Shown here: one piece after another, positions 1 through 9,900 of the stretch
Position numbering within the stretch: position 1 is the first letter of the stretch
Layout: each line of letters starts with the position of its first letter
Assembly: GCA_002840685.1 (NCBI GenBank)
Contig: PHBU01000001.1
Location: 186,001 to 250,000 of the forward strand
Reading direction: 5' to 3'
DNA length: 64,000 nt
DNA from: Chloroflexi bacterium HGW-Chloroflexi-6
GTDB taxonomy: Bacteria > Chloroflexota > Anaerolineae > Anaerolineales > Villigracilaceae
Program-made: the position numbers and the translations under genes
Notes under the pieces: model-generated
Told to the model about the DNA's origin: nothing
Databases searched by the model: none
Seen by the model: the letters and a program-made list of their open reading frames with translations, nothing else

Positions 1-113
1 CTTTGGTGGATAGCCTTTGCATATTTATCCGGCACAGAGAATTTATTGTGAATCTAATAAGATCAGGTGCCGATGACTATACCCAGAGAACAGGGCTAAC
101 GGTGTTACCCAAA

Positions 114-2264
114 ATGAAATCTGAGCAGATAAAAACTTCTAAAATACTCTACCAGCCGTTAACCGGAGCCATGGCCGCATTTCTCTCTCTGCCACTGCGT
201 TTGAAAATAACGATTCCTTACCTTGCAGTGGCTATTCTATTGGCTGGCCTGGCCACATGGGTGATTACCGAGTCCTTTGTGACCAGACTGCAGGAGCGGT
301 TCAACGTTCAATTGGTGGATGGTTTTGAAACGGCCAGCACACAAGTGTTTCAATCTGAATCCAAGGCGCTCATCACGGAACGCGCCATCGCCCGCACCGT
401 TGGCGTGGCCGAGGCAGCTGCAGCTCGAGACACCGTCAGCCTCAATACGCTGATCCGCCCCCTGGCGGTCAACGCACATGTGCCCTTTGTGCATGTGCTG
501 GATGCATCCGGCGCCCTGATCTACGAACTGCGCCTGCTGCATCCGGAAGGAAATCCCTCGGATGCAGCCATCAATTTTGCAGCCTGGGACCCGGTGCGGC
601 GCGTCCTGGCTGGCGAGAGCGACGGCCTTGGCGATAAGTATTCGGGTGTGTTGGATGGTCCCGGCGGACCAGCACTGTACGTTGCTGGCCCGCTTATCCT
701 GAATGACGAACGGGTAGGGGTGGTGTTGGCCGGTTTTCCACTGGAAACTTTACTGCCACAGATGATCGCAGACTCGGCGGCCCAGGTCAGTCTCTACCAG
801 CCAGACGGAAGCGCCGCATTCAGCACGTTTCCAAAAGGGTCTCAAATGCCTGTGTTGACATCTGACGTACTGGCTGCGGTCAATGCGCAAGGTCCTCATC
901 CCCTGCAAAACCGCATTTGGACTCTGGATGTGAACGAATATAACGAAGCGATCGGCCCCTTGCTGGTCCGTGGCCAGCCCAGCGGTTGGGCGCTGGCAGT
1001 GGCCCTGCCCCGTGCGCTCATCACCAGCAGTGCGCAAGTGAGTCCGGCACAATTGATGGTTGCCTTTATGTTGGCAGTCCTGGCCGTGATTGCCCTGGGG
1101 TTTGTGATCGCAAAAATCATCGCCATCCCAGTTTTCGAATTGGTGGCCGCTTCAACGCAAGTCGCCAAGGGCGATCTGGATGTCAACGTGCGGGATTTGT
1201 CTCAAGATGAATTTGGGCTCTTGAGCCGCCAGTTCAATCAAATGGTATCTCAATTGCGCCAACGCGATATCATGCGTGACTTATTTGGCCACATGGTCTC
1301 CGAAGAAGTGCGTGAAGCCCTGCTGCATGGTGATCAACTCCAATTGAGTGGCGAGCTAAAGATCGTCAGCGTGCTATTCACCGATATCCGCCATTTCACA
1401 GAATTTTCTGAAAATCACGGCCCGCAGGAAGTGGTGGACATGCTCAACAGCTATTTCAGCATCGTCAACGGCGCAGTCCGCGAGGCTGGTGGAATGATCA
1501 ACAAGTTCGGCGGCGACAGCACCATGGCCATCTTTGGCGCGCCAGTCAATCTCGAACCAAGCGAGACAGCCTACCGGGCGCTCCGCGCTGCTCTTGCGAT
1601 CCGTCTTCGGATTCTCGAGTCCAGCGCTCGTCGCGTGCAAGCTGGCCTGGAGCCGATCAACATCGGCATTGGCATCAATACAGGGGAGGTCATCACGGGC
1701 AATGTTGGTGCGGAGGATCGCTTCGAATATACCGTGATTGGGGATGCGGTAAACGTGGCATCACGCATGCAGAGCCTGGCCAGCCAACTTACGGATAGCA
1801 ATATTTTTATTACGGATGGAACGTACCAGGCCTTCGCTGAACGCGAAAGGTTGCTGGTTGCCGACCAGGGCGATATCGCACTCAAAGGGCGGGCTGAATC
1901 GGTACATGTCTACAAGGTCAATGGCATACGGCTGGCGACAACCTCGCCAAATATAACGCGCGCAGAAGGTTTCACCCTGGGCAATGAGGTACCTCACCGC
2001 CATTTGCTCGAAACGGCTTACCTGTATTGCCGCGGGTTTGATCTACAAACGATTGCAACTGCCAAGAATCTGTCGCTCAAATCCGTGAGATCTTGGGTCA
2101 AGAACGCTGCATCCCGGTTCGAGCAGATCAAACAAGAGTTGTGCCTCGAGTTCGACTTGACCGAAATGGAGTTGCAGCGTTTGTACGATGTCAACAACCA
2201 GGGCAGATTGCTGGCTGTACAAAACCCGAAACAGGAAGCCCGATCTTATGAACATGCGGCATGA
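114..2264 (+). CDS. Membrane adenylate/guanylate cyclase (class III) with HAMP and C-terminal HTH
   Basis: Makes a cyclic nucleotide (probably cAMP) at the membrane. The layout is: one N-terminal TM segment (KITIPYLAVAILLAGLATWV), an extracytoplasmic sensor region of about 250 residues, a second TM segment near residues 314-340, a HAMP linker, then a class III cyclase domain from about residue 410. Both metal-binding Asp motifs are visible (FTDIRHFT and FGGDSTMAIFG). The Lys of NKFGGD and the Asp of VIGDAVNVASR are the adenine-type specificity residues, and the same strand carries the transition-state Asn and Arg. After the usual end of the family the protein continues for about 100 residues. 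That tail contains a helix-turn-helix-like stretch (LQTIATAKNLSLKSVRSWVK) followed by an acidic helix. The open frame runs to the window edge through a TTG at 3; ATG at 114 was chosen, and ATG at 171 is equally possible because neither has a clear ribosome site. Confidence 0.85.
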   Translation: MKSEQIKTSKILYQPLTGAMAAFLSLPLRLKITIPYLAVAILLAGLATWVITESFVTRLQERFNVQLVDGFETASTQVFQSESKALITERAIARTVGVAEAAAARDTVSLNTLIRPLAVNAHVPFVHVLDASGALIYELRLLHPEGNPSDAAINFAAWDPVRRVLAGESDGLGDKYSGVLDGPGGPALYVAGPLILNDERVGVVLAGFPLETLLPQMIADSAAQVSLYQPDGSAAFSTFPKGSQMPVLTSDVLAAVNAQGPHPLQNRIWTLDVNEYNEAIGPLLVRGQPSGWALAVALPRALITSSAQVSPAQLMVAFMLAVLAVIALGFVIAKIIAIPVFELVAASTQVAKGDLDVNVRDLSQDEFGLLSRQFNQMVSQLRQRDIMRDLFGHMVSEEVREALLHGDQLQLSGELKIVSVLFTDIRHFTEFSENHGPQEVVDMLNSYFSIVNGAVREAGGMINKFGGDSTMAIFGAPVNLEPSETAYRALRAALAIRLRILESSARRVQAGLEPINIGIGINTGEVITGNVGAEDRFEYTVIGDAVNVASRMQSLASQLTDSNIFITDGTYQAFAERERLLVADQGDIALKGRAESVHVYKVNGIRLATTSPNITRAEGFTLGNEVPHRHLLETAYLYCRGFDLQTIATAKNLSLKSVRSWVKNAASRFEQIKQELCLEFDLTEMELQRLYDVNNQGRLLAVQNPKQEARSYEHAA

Positions 2265-2799
2265 AGCAATTTTGTGGAGCAGGGCGATTGCCGTTGCCAT
2301 CGTCCTGGGGTTGGCAGTGGTTTGGGCAGTGATTGCGTTGGCCTTTAGCCGTCCGAACCTTGCGCCGCTCTATTTTGCCGCAGCTCCTTACCGTCAGGAT
2401 GATTACAGCGCGGAGGGTGAATATGTTATGCGCCTCAACCCTCTCGATCCGGCTTTGGAGCAGGAAGCCATTATCGAAGATCTGGCGCGTGGCAATCCCG
2501 TGTTCGATGACATCGATCTGAATCCAGCGTCAACCAACATCGCACTGTCGCCGACCAGCACATCCGTACGGTTGCCGACCAGAACATCCATCCCCCCGCT
2601 AACCAGCACATCCATCCCGCTGCCGACCAGCACATCGATCCCGCCGCCAACCAGTACATCTGTTCCGCCACCAACCAGCACATCCGCACCCACCCCGACC
2701 AGCACAACCGTCCCTCCGCCGACCAAACCGCCAAAGCCACCAAAACCACCCAAGCCAACCAAACCGCCCAGGCCGGAAAAGCCGCTCAAACCAGGATGA
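2248..2799 (+). CDS. Single-pass membrane protein with Pro/Thr/Ser octapeptide repeats
   Basis: No known enzyme family. From the ATG at 2248 (AGGAA 11 nt upstream) the 183-aa product has one TM helix near residues 11-32, a roughly 60-residue acidic stalk, seven copies of an 8-residue PTSTS-x-P-P unit, and a basic tail of PPK/PKP triplets. Such Pro/Thr arrays usually make stiff, surface-exposed or glycosylated stalks, so a cell-envelope role is inferred. It overlaps the cyclase gene by 17 nt, which suggests translational coupling. A similar Lys/Pro-rich tail ends the glycosyltransferase four genes on. A rho-independent terminator follows. Confidence 0.75.
   Translation: MNMRHEAILWSRAIAVAIVLGLAVVWAVIALAFSRPNLAPLYFAAAPYRQDDYSAEGEYVMRLNPLDPALEQEAIIEDLARGNPVFDDIDLNPASTNIALSPTSTSVRLPTRTSIPPLTSTSIPLPTSTSIPPPTSTSVPPPTSTSAPTPTSTTVPPPTKPPKPPKPPKPTKPPRPEKPLKPG
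2551..2718 (+). repeat. Seven tandem 24-nt units inside the Pro/Thr-rich gene
   Basis: Seven in-frame 24-nt units encode PTSTSVRL, PTRTSIPP, LTSTSIPL, PTSTSIPP, PTSTSVPP, PTSTSAPT and PTSTTVPP. The units are similar but not identical at DNA level, so copy number could vary between strains by slippage without breaking the frame. Confidence 0.85.
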
Positions 2800-2821
2800 A
2801 TCTCCCCCAAGTGGCGGAGGC

Positions 2822-2860
2822 AAAGCCTGCCCGGTCGATGGATGCGGCCGGGCAGGCTTT
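2822..2860 (+). terminator. Rho-independent terminator after the Pro/Thr-rich gene
   Basis: A perfect 13-bp stem (2822-2834 with 2848-2860) closes a 13-nt loop and is followed by a weak T-rich stretch. It lies 22 nt past the stop codon and separates the cyclase pair from the GH5 gene. Confidence 0.75.
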
Positions 2861-2972
2861 GTGTTAAGGTGAATACAAGGTTGGTATTCCGTCCCGTATC
2901 AACATCAATGAAAGTACGCCTCACCAAACCCCATCCACCCTGCTGAAAATGAATAAGGATCATTGAAAAAGT

Positions 2973-4064
2973 ATGCGCCGCTTCAGCTTTTTTCTCGTTA
3001 CGCTCATCTGCCTGGCCTCCTGCGGCCCGGCTGCGGACTCATCGTTCAACACGACTCCGGTCGCGGTCAAATCGACGGAGACCTCTCCCGCCTCCTCCGG
3101 CCCCAACCTCGAGCCTTTCCCGGATGCCTTCAAAGCGGCCCAGGCGTTGGGGCGCGGTCTAAACCTTGGAGACGCACTCGAAGCGCCCAAAGAAGGCGCG
3201 TGGGGCGTCATCATCGAGCCGGGCTATTTTGAATTAATCAAAAAGGCCGGCTTTGACTCGGTCCGCATCCCCATCCGTTGGGAAGCGCATGCTGCTCCAG
3301 ATGCGCCGTACACTATCGATCCGCCCTTCTTTGTGCGGGTCGATCAGCTAATCTATGCGGCGCTGGAACAAGACTTGGTTGTCATCCTCGATTTTCACAA
3401 TTACCCTGAGCTGATGGCGAATCCGCAAGGTCATCAGGAGCGCTACCTTGCATTGTGGCAGCAGATCGCCGGGTATTACAAAAATTACCCGTCCACGCTG
3501 CTCTTTGAACTGCTCAACGAGCCAAACGATCAGTTGGATGCCGCCCAATGGAATGCGCTGAGCGGCAAGGCCCTCAACCTGGTGCGCCAGTCGAACCCGT
3601 CCAGAAATGTCATCCTCGGCGGCGCCAACTTGAACGGCTATGACCAGCTTGAAAAGTTGGAACTTCCCCAGGATGACCAACATCTGATCGTCACTTTTCA
3701 CTATTACAACCCGTTTGAATTTACCCATCAGGGCGCAGACTGGGTCGCCGGCATGGATGCCCATCTCGGCACCAGCTGGGAGGCCAGCCAGGCAGAAAAA
3801 GCTGCCATCAGCGCCCACTTTGACCAGGTGGCAGACTGGGCCAAAACGCACGATCGGCCGATCCTGCTGGGAGAGTTTGGGGCCTATTCCGAGGCCGACA
3901 TGGACTCCCGGGTCCGCTGGACTTCTTTTGTCGCCAGACAGGCCGAAAAGCACGGTTTTGCCTGGGCCTACTGGGAATTCTGTTCCAAGTTTGGGATATA
4001 CGACCCGGATGCCGAGGTCTGGCGGGAACCTCTGCTCAAGGCCCTGGTCCCGTGGCCGGGATAA
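2973..4064 (+). CDS. GH5 endoglucanase-type lipoprotein
   Basis: Predicted to hydrolyse beta-1,4-linked glucan outside the cell. The N-terminus is a lipoprotein signal ending in LASC, with Cys17 as the lipidated residue. A Thr/Ser/Pro linker leads into a GH5 barrel. GH5 landmarks are RIPIRW near residue 98, DFHNY near 140, the acid/base Glu183 in LLNEPND, FHYYNP near 242 and the nucleophile Glu301 in LLGEFGAY. The 363-aa length is normal for the family. It sits upstream of a cellulose-synthase-like gene, as periplasmic GH5/GH8 endoglucanases do in cellulose operons. Here it may trim the nascent polymer rather than feed on plant glucan. Confidence 0.88.
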   Translation: MRRFSFFLVTLICLASCGPAADSSFNTTPVAVKSTETSPASSGPNLEPFPDAFKAAQALGRGLNLGDALEAPKEGAWGVIIEPGYFELIKKAGFDSVRIPIRWEAHAAPDAPYTIDPPFFVRVDQLIYAALEQDLVVILDFHNYPELMANPQGHQERYLALWQQIAGYYKNYPSTLLFELLNEPNDQLDAAQWNALSGKALNLVRQSNPSRNVILGGANLNGYDQLEKLELPQDDQHLIVTFHYYNPFEFTHQGADWVAGMDAHLGTSWEASQAEKAAISAHFDQVADWAKTHDRPILLGEFGAYSEADMDSRVRWTSFVARQAEKHGFAWAYWEFCSKFGIYDPDAEVWREPLLKALVPWPG

Positions 4065-4198
4065 GGCACCGGCAGGGGATTTTTCCCCGAAACCAGCCCC
4101 AAATCGGTTTCGATGCGCTTGCCCACTGTCCATCGCTCTATTCAGGACCTGGTGATCGCGTTCATTTTTGATTTTATTTGCATTTTTTGAAAGGGATT

Positions 4199-4717
4199 AT
4201 GGAAACCCAAAGCGTGCCAGCCACCTCCCCCAACCTTGCTCCTGTGAGCCAGCCCCTCGAAGAGAGAGTCACAGAATTAAACCAGGCGCTTGAACTGGAC
4301 CCGGATGATGCCACTGCGCGCCAGGCGCTCTATGAAACCATGCAGCAAATGTTGCGCAAGGATGCCTTCCTGGCTTATCAGGGCGAAACGAGTGCGCTCT
4401 ACACCGTCCGCACCCTGGGTGAGTTTCAATTCATCCACCCCAAAGACCGCGCGCTGTTCGAACCCTTTCCGCTCGAAAAGTTTAGCCCGGGGCGGGCTGC
4501 CACAAAATGGCTGGGATGGTCGATCGCCGGGCTGATCCCGGCCGGGCTGGGAACGTTGTTCTGCGCCCCGTTGGCCATGCTTGCGGCGGTTAAGTTAATG
4601 CGCCAGCCAGGCTCAGCAATTGCTCGGCGCCGGGCCTGGGTTGTTTTGATCGGCGCCATGCTGCTCTGGCTGGTCGCGCTGGTATTTTTTCTCATTCTGA
4701 TCTTACATGTGGTCTAA
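4199..4717 (+). CDS. Small membrane protein of unknown function in the glucan locus
   Basis: The ATG at 4199 follows AAAGGG. The 172-aa product starts with a hydrophilic, alpha-helical TPR-like stretch (LNQALELDPDDATARQALYE) of about 90 residues and ends with two TM helices, the first near residues 107-132 and the second at the C-terminus (LLWLVALVFFLILIL). No family was recognised. Its stop is 6 nt before the glycosyltransferase start, so the two are very likely co-transcribed, and it may be a membrane accessory subunit of that enzyme. Confidence 0.75.
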   Translation: METQSVPATSPNLAPVSQPLEERVTELNQALELDPDDATARQALYETMQQMLRKDAFLAYQGETSALYTVRTLGEFQFIHPKDRALFEPFPLEKFSPGRAATKWLGWSIAGLIPAGLGTLFCAPLAMLAAVKLMRQPGSAIARRRAWVVLIGAMLLWLVALVFFLILILHVV

Positions 4718-4723
4718 AACATA

Positions 4724-6811
4724 ATGCTGACAAATTCTCTGATTCTTTCTGCAATCTGGCTCGTTTTGACCACCCTGGTAACCTTCCTGCTCGGAACACG
4801 CCTCCGCAGCGGCAGCAAACTGGGCGGGGTTTTGTGGCTATTGTTCGTGATTTTATTTGGAGATCTGTGGGCCTTCTTCACCTTCGGGCTGCCAGGCGAG
4901 ATCATTGTGCTCAGTCTGGTGGCTTTTTTCAGCGGGCTGCTGTGGATCATCCTGCTGCCCAACTGGAACGCCCTCGGGCAAACCACCTGGACGATGAGCA
5001 TCCTGACTGCAATCCTGTACATCGCCTACAGTTTCGCGGTGATGGCCTTTACACCTTTGAACGTTTTGAGCTTTTTGTTCTCGTTCATTCTGTTCACTGC
5101 AGAATTGTTCGCGATCGGGCTTTCCCTGTCCTTCACCTTTGAGATGCTGGATGTCTGCACCCGTTTCCGCTGGAATCACGTTGCCAAGCCGGCCCAACCG
5201 ATCAGCGGGTACACTCCGATGGTCTCGATGCAAGTCCCGGCTTACAACGAACCCGTCGAAGTGGTTGAAGCCACCCTGCGCAGCCTGGCTCGCATGAATT
5301 ATCCCAACTTTGAAGTGCTGGTGGTTGACAACAACACTCCGGATGAAGCCACCTGGCGTCCGCTCGAATCTCTTTGCCGCGAACTCGGGCCGAATTTCAA
5401 ATGCCTGCACCTCGACCAGTGGCCCGGTTATAAATCAGGGGCCTTGAATTTTTCACTGACCCAGACCGACCCGGCCGCCGAGATCATCGCCATCATCGAC
5501 GCCGACTATCTGGTTCAACCTGAATATTTAAATGAACTCGTTCCATATTTTATTGATCCACAGATCGCATTTCTGCAAACCCCGCAGGATTATCGCGATT
5601 ACAAGGGTAATCCATTCCTGGAAGCCTGTTATCACGCTTACAAATATTTTTTCGAAGTATCCATGCCCTCGCGCAACGAGCATAATGCCATTATCTTTTG
5701 CGGGACGATGGGGCTGATCCGCAAGTCCGTGGTGCAAGAGATTGGCGGCTGGGACGAGTGGTGCATCACTGAGGATGCCGAGGCGAGTTTGCGCATCCTT
5801 AAGTTGGGGTACAAATCGATCTATATTAACCAATCCTACGGGCAGGGCGTCATGCCCTTAAACTTTGAAGGCTTGAAGAAACAACGGTTTCGCTGGTGCT
5901 TTGGCAGCATCCAGGTTTTGCGCAAACACTGGGAATCGCTGATGCCGTGGGCCAGCTGGGTTGACCCTGCCAACCATTTGACCGCATCCCAACGCTATTA
6001 CTATCTTTTATCGAGCCTGCAATGGTTCAATGAATTTATCACCATGAGCTTTACCATGTTGCTGCTGATCAGCACGATTGCGATCATGTTCGGCTGGGGA
6101 GCCAGCATCCGACCTCTGGCCGGGGCGGTTGCGGTTGTGCCGCTCGTCTTCCTGACCCTTGGCTTGGGACGTTTCTTCTGGGCGCTGCGTTACAGATTGA
6201 AACTGGGCTGGCTGCAAGCTTTGCAGGCAATGGGCAGCTTCTTCAGCCTGAGCTGGGTGGTCACCCTGGCCAGCATCCAGGGCCTTGTTCAGCCGCGCGG
6301 TGTTTTCCTGCGAACCTCCAAGTCCAAAACAGAATCGAACCTGGTGCGGTCGCTGGTTGTAACACAATGGGAGACCGGCATCGGCCTGGCCTGTGGTCTG
6401 ACCGGGCTGGCCCTGGCCTTGAGCCGGCCTGCGTTTGAAGGCTGGCTGACCGTTATCTTCCTGACCTGGCAAATGGGTTTGTATCTGGCAGCTCCGGTTT
6501 ACAGCCTGCTCAGTGAACGGGGCGCAAAACCGATCCGGGTGACAAGCGCCGGGGATATTTTCGGAAGATTTATCCCCGAAACGCAGGCTGCCCGCTGGTC
6601 TCTTGCGTTGATTGCCTTGTTGCTCCTGGGCTATAGCATGTTCCGCTTATTGCCGCAACCCGTTGAGACACCAATTTACGCAAAATTGGCGCCATCAGAA
6701 TTGACAAAAGAGAAGGTTTTTAAAGTGCATCCGGTCAAGAAGGACAAACCGGGCAAACCAGACAAACCCGCAAAACCAGATAAAAAAGAAAAAGCGCCCA
6801 AAAGCCCTTAA
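4724..6811 (+). CDS. Cellulose-synthase-like family 2 glycosyltransferase
   Basis: Polymerises a nucleotide-sugar into a membrane-extruded beta-glucan or similar chain. Four N-terminal TM helices precede a cytoplasmic GT2 domain with VPAYNEP, DNNTPDE, the DAD metal site (IIDADYLVQPEYL), the catalytic TED (WCITEDAEAS) and a KKQRFRWCFGS motif equivalent to QxxRW. Several more TM helices follow. No C-terminal PilZ domain (RxxxR...DxSxxG) was found, so direct c-di-GMP control of the BcsA type is not evident. The last 30 residues are a Lys/Pro/Asp-rich tail with KPDKPAKPDKKEK. At 695 aa it is shorter than BcsA. The GH5 gene upstream supports a glucan product. Confidence 0.87.
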   Translation: MLTNSLILSAIWLVLTTLVTFLLGTRLRSGSKLGGVLWLLFVILFGDLWAFFTFGLPGEIIVLSLVAFFSGLLWIILLPNWNALGQTTWTMSILTAILYIAYSFAVMAFTPLNVLSFLFSFILFTAELFAIGLSLSFTFEMLDVCTRFRWNHVAKPAQPISGYTPMVSMQVPAYNEPVEVVEATLRSLARMNYPNFEVLVVDNNTPDEATWRPLESLCRELGPNFKCLHLDQWPGYKSGALNFSLTQTDPAAEIIAIIDADYLVQPEYLNELVPYFIDPQIAFLQTPQDYRDYKGNPFLEACYHAYKYFFEVSMPSRNEHNAIIFCGTMGLIRKSVVQEIGGWDEWCITEDAEASLRILKLGYKSIYINQSYGQGVMPLNFEGLKKQRFRWCFGSIQVLRKHWESLMPWASWVDPANHLTASQRYYYLLSSLQWFNEFITMSFTMLLLISTIAIMFGWGASIRPLAGAVAVVPLVFLTLGLGRFFWALRYRLKLGWLQALQAMGSFFSLSWVVTLASIQGLVQPRGVFLRTSKSKTESNLVRSLVVTQWETGIGLACGLTGLALALSRPAFEGWLTVIFLTWQMGLYLAAPVYSLLSERGAKPIRVTSAGDIFGRFIPETQAARWSLALIALLLLGYSMFRLLPQPVETPIYAKLAPSELTKEKVFKVHPVKKDKPGKPDKPAKPDKKEKAPKSP

Positions 6812-6832
6812 AAACAAGTCAGAGAATGGAAA

Positions 6833-6870
6833 AACAGGGGCCTTAGGATAAACCTAAGGCCCCTGTTCCT
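6833..6870. terminator. Bidirectional terminator between the GT2 and DnaE genes
   Basis: A perfect 15-bp stem (6833-6847 with 6853-6867) closes a 5-nt loop. It has a T-rich run on the plus side and an A-run on the left that reads as T on the minus strand. It can stop both convergent genes. Confidence 0.9.
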
Positions 6871-6919
6871 TTTATAAAGATCACGCGCCAGGGATGCAAT
6901 GAAGTTGGGAATGGGGATT

Positions 6920-9900
6920 TTACAACTTGCTGACCTTCTCAACCTTTAACAGCGGCGCGCCGCGCTCGGCCTCGATTTCCATGCTGCCGGTCAGCAGGAG
7001 GGGCGCACTCGAGGCGACCAGCTCCCTGGCCTGGCGATAAACGCCGGGGAACAGGATCGCATCCAGCATGCCCGACATATCTTCGATGGTCAGGAAGAGC
7101 ATGCTCTCGCCTTTGGCGGTCCGGGTACGGTGCGAGGTCTGGCGCACCCCGGCCACCGTCACGCGCTGGCCGATGCGTTCGGCCGCATCCAGGGTTGAAA
7201 CGGCCCGCGCGGCGCTGATCTTGTCGATGAGCAACTCGAGCGGGTGGGCGGCCAGGCTGATCCCGAGCAGTTCCTGCTGGGCGGCCACCTTTTGCTCCAT
7301 CGTCCAATCTTCGCCGGAGGCATCGTCCCAGGCGAACAGGCTCATCTGCCCGGCCTGCCATGTTGATTCCAGACGGCGCAGGATGGCCGGGATGTTTCCC
7401 AGCCCTTCGAGTGCGCCAACCCGCGCCAGGCTGCCGGCCTCCTGCGGGCGCGGATCGACCCGGCTCAGGAAATCTTCAAGGGTTGAGAACGGCCGGCCTT
7501 TGAGGATGCGTTCGATCGTGCGACGGGTCAGATCCTTGACCTGGTCCAGGCCCATGAAAAGCACCTTGCCACCATCTAGGGCCCTGACGGCGAAATTGCG
7601 CCCGGCATGGTTGACATGCGGCGGGCGCACGATGAGTCCCATGCGGCGCGCTTCGCTCAGGTAAACGCGCTGGCTGTAATAGCCGCCCCAGTTGGCAAGC
7701 ACGGCCGCCATGAACTCGGCCGGGAAGTAGTTCTTGCACCAGGCCGAACGCCAGCCGATCTGGGCATACGAAGCGGCATGCGCCTTGGGAAAGCCATACC
7801 CGGCAAAAGCCGCCATCATCTCCCAGACCCGCTCACCGGTCTCGGCGGGTACGCCGCTTTTGGCTTCGGCCTCGCTGACGAATTTGCGCTGCAACTCTTG
7901 CATGCGCTTGCCGGGGTCGAAGTGGCTCATCGCCCGGCGCAGCAGGTCCGCTTCGGCCAGGCTGAACCCGGCCAGTTCGTGGGCGATGCGCAGCACCTGC
8001 TCCTGGTACAGGATCACGCCGAAGGTCTCATCGAGCAGGGGCGCCAGCGCCGGGTGCAGGTGCCGGACAGGTTCCTGTCCTTTAAAACGCCGCACGAAGG
8101 CATCCTTCAATCCGCCGGTCAACGGGCCGGGGCGGTAGAGCGCCAGCGCAGCCATGATATCGTCCTGGCTGCGGGCGTGGATTTCGCGCAGGGTGGCGCG
8201 CATACCGGGGCTTTCGATCTGGAAACAGCCGATGGTCTGGCCGCTTTCGATGCGGTCAGCGGTGGCCGGGTCATCCTGCGGGGTTGAATCGAGCACGCCC
8301 AGGCGGGTGACATAGCGTTCGGGCTGGCTCTCCTGGATGAACCCGGCCACATCGCCCAGCACGGTCAGCCCACGGATGCCAAGCAGGTCGATCTTAACCA
8401 GCCCCAGGGCCTCGACCGCTTCCAGGTCGAGCTGGGTGATAACGATGCCCTTGCTGCCCGAGCGCATGACCGGCAGCAGGTCGGTCAGCGGGCCGGGGGC
8501 GACGATCACGCCACCGGGGTGGACGGAAAGATGACGGGGCAGTTTAAGCAGGGCTTCGGCTTCGGCAAGGATGCGCTGATACGCGGGATACGCCTCGCGC
8601 AGTTCGGCAAAGGGCGAGGCTGGTGCGCCCTCCTTCGCTTCGAAGCGCGCCCAAAAAGAATGCGGCAGCCGGTTGACCATTTCGCGCACCCTGGCCGGGT
8701 CCAGCCCGTGGGCTTTGGCGACATCCCCAAGCGCCGAACGCGGGCGGAAGCGGTTGATGGTCGCCACCATCGCCACCCGTTCCGCGCCGTAGGTTTCGAA
8801 AACGTGCTGGATGACGCCGTCGCGGCGCACCGAGCACAGATCAGTGTCGATGTCAGGGGGGGTGGCGCGGGCCGGGTTCAGGAAACGCTCAAAGTACAGG
8901 TTCAGGCGCAGCGGGTCGGGGCTGGTGATGCCCAGGCAATGCGCCACCAGCGAGGAGGCCGCCGATCCGCGCGAGGAGTGGGGCACGCCGGTTTGGCGGG
9001 CAAAATTCAAGATTTCCTCAACGATCAGGAAGATCGGTTCGTAGCCCATGCCGGCGATGACTTCGATCTCGTGATCGAGACGGGCGCGGATCTCGGGGCT
9101 GATGCCGCCATACAGTTTTATCGCCCCCGCTTCGGCCCTTTCGCGCAGGGCCTGGCTGGCGGTTTGACCGGGCGGGAGCGGCACGTTGGGCATGTGCGGC
9201 ACGCCGAGCGGCAGGTCGAACCGGCAGCGTTCGGCAATTTCGAGGGTTGCTTCGAGGGCCTTCGGGAAGTGCTGGAAGCGCGTCTCGACCTCGCCGGCGC
9301 TGACGAAATACGCTCCACGCGGCGCGGAGGCCTGCGGGGGTAGTTTGGCAAGCGGCTGGGTCAAACGGATGGCCGCCAGCGTGCGCTGCAAATCCGCCTG
9401 CTCGGGCGTCAGGTAGTAGACCGGCTGAGTGACAACGACCGTCGCGCCCAACTTGCGCGCCAGATTGATGGTCGGCAGTCCGCGGGCCGGGTTTTGGAGT
9501 GTGATGAATAGGTCTTTTTGGAAAATTTCTTTGAGCAGGCCGGGCTGTATGCCGTCTGGCTCAGGGTTGGCCAGGGCCAGCAGATCATCAGCGTAAGAAG
9601 CCAATATCTCGATCGGGCAGGGCGCTTCTGGAATATCCCTGAGCGCCAGGGCGCTGCTCAGCCGGCACAGATTCGACCAGCCGGCCAGGCTGGTGGCCAA
9701 CAGCGGCAGTTTGCCAGACTCCAGGTCGATCTCCAAACCTAAAATGGGCTGGACATCCGCTTGCTTGCAGACCTGCGCAAATTCGATTGCCCCGGTCAGG
9801 GTGTGGTGATCGGTCAGGCCGAGGGCCGGCATCCCGCCAGACCGGGCGGCCTGGGCCAGCTCCGCCGGGAGCGGCAAACCTTCGAGCAGCGAGTAGGCCG

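Noticed and set aside
2551-2718. Tandem 24-nt units taken as a CRISPR-like array
   Set aside because: The units are contiguous, without spacers, and encode an in-frame Pro/Thr octapeptide repeat.
4076-4089. GGGGATTTTTCCCC inverted repeat after the GH5 gene as a terminator
   Set aside because: Only a 4-5 bp stem and no following T-run.
7607-8287. 226-codon plus-strand frame within dnaE
   Set aside because: Antisense shadow of a well-conserved polymerase region.
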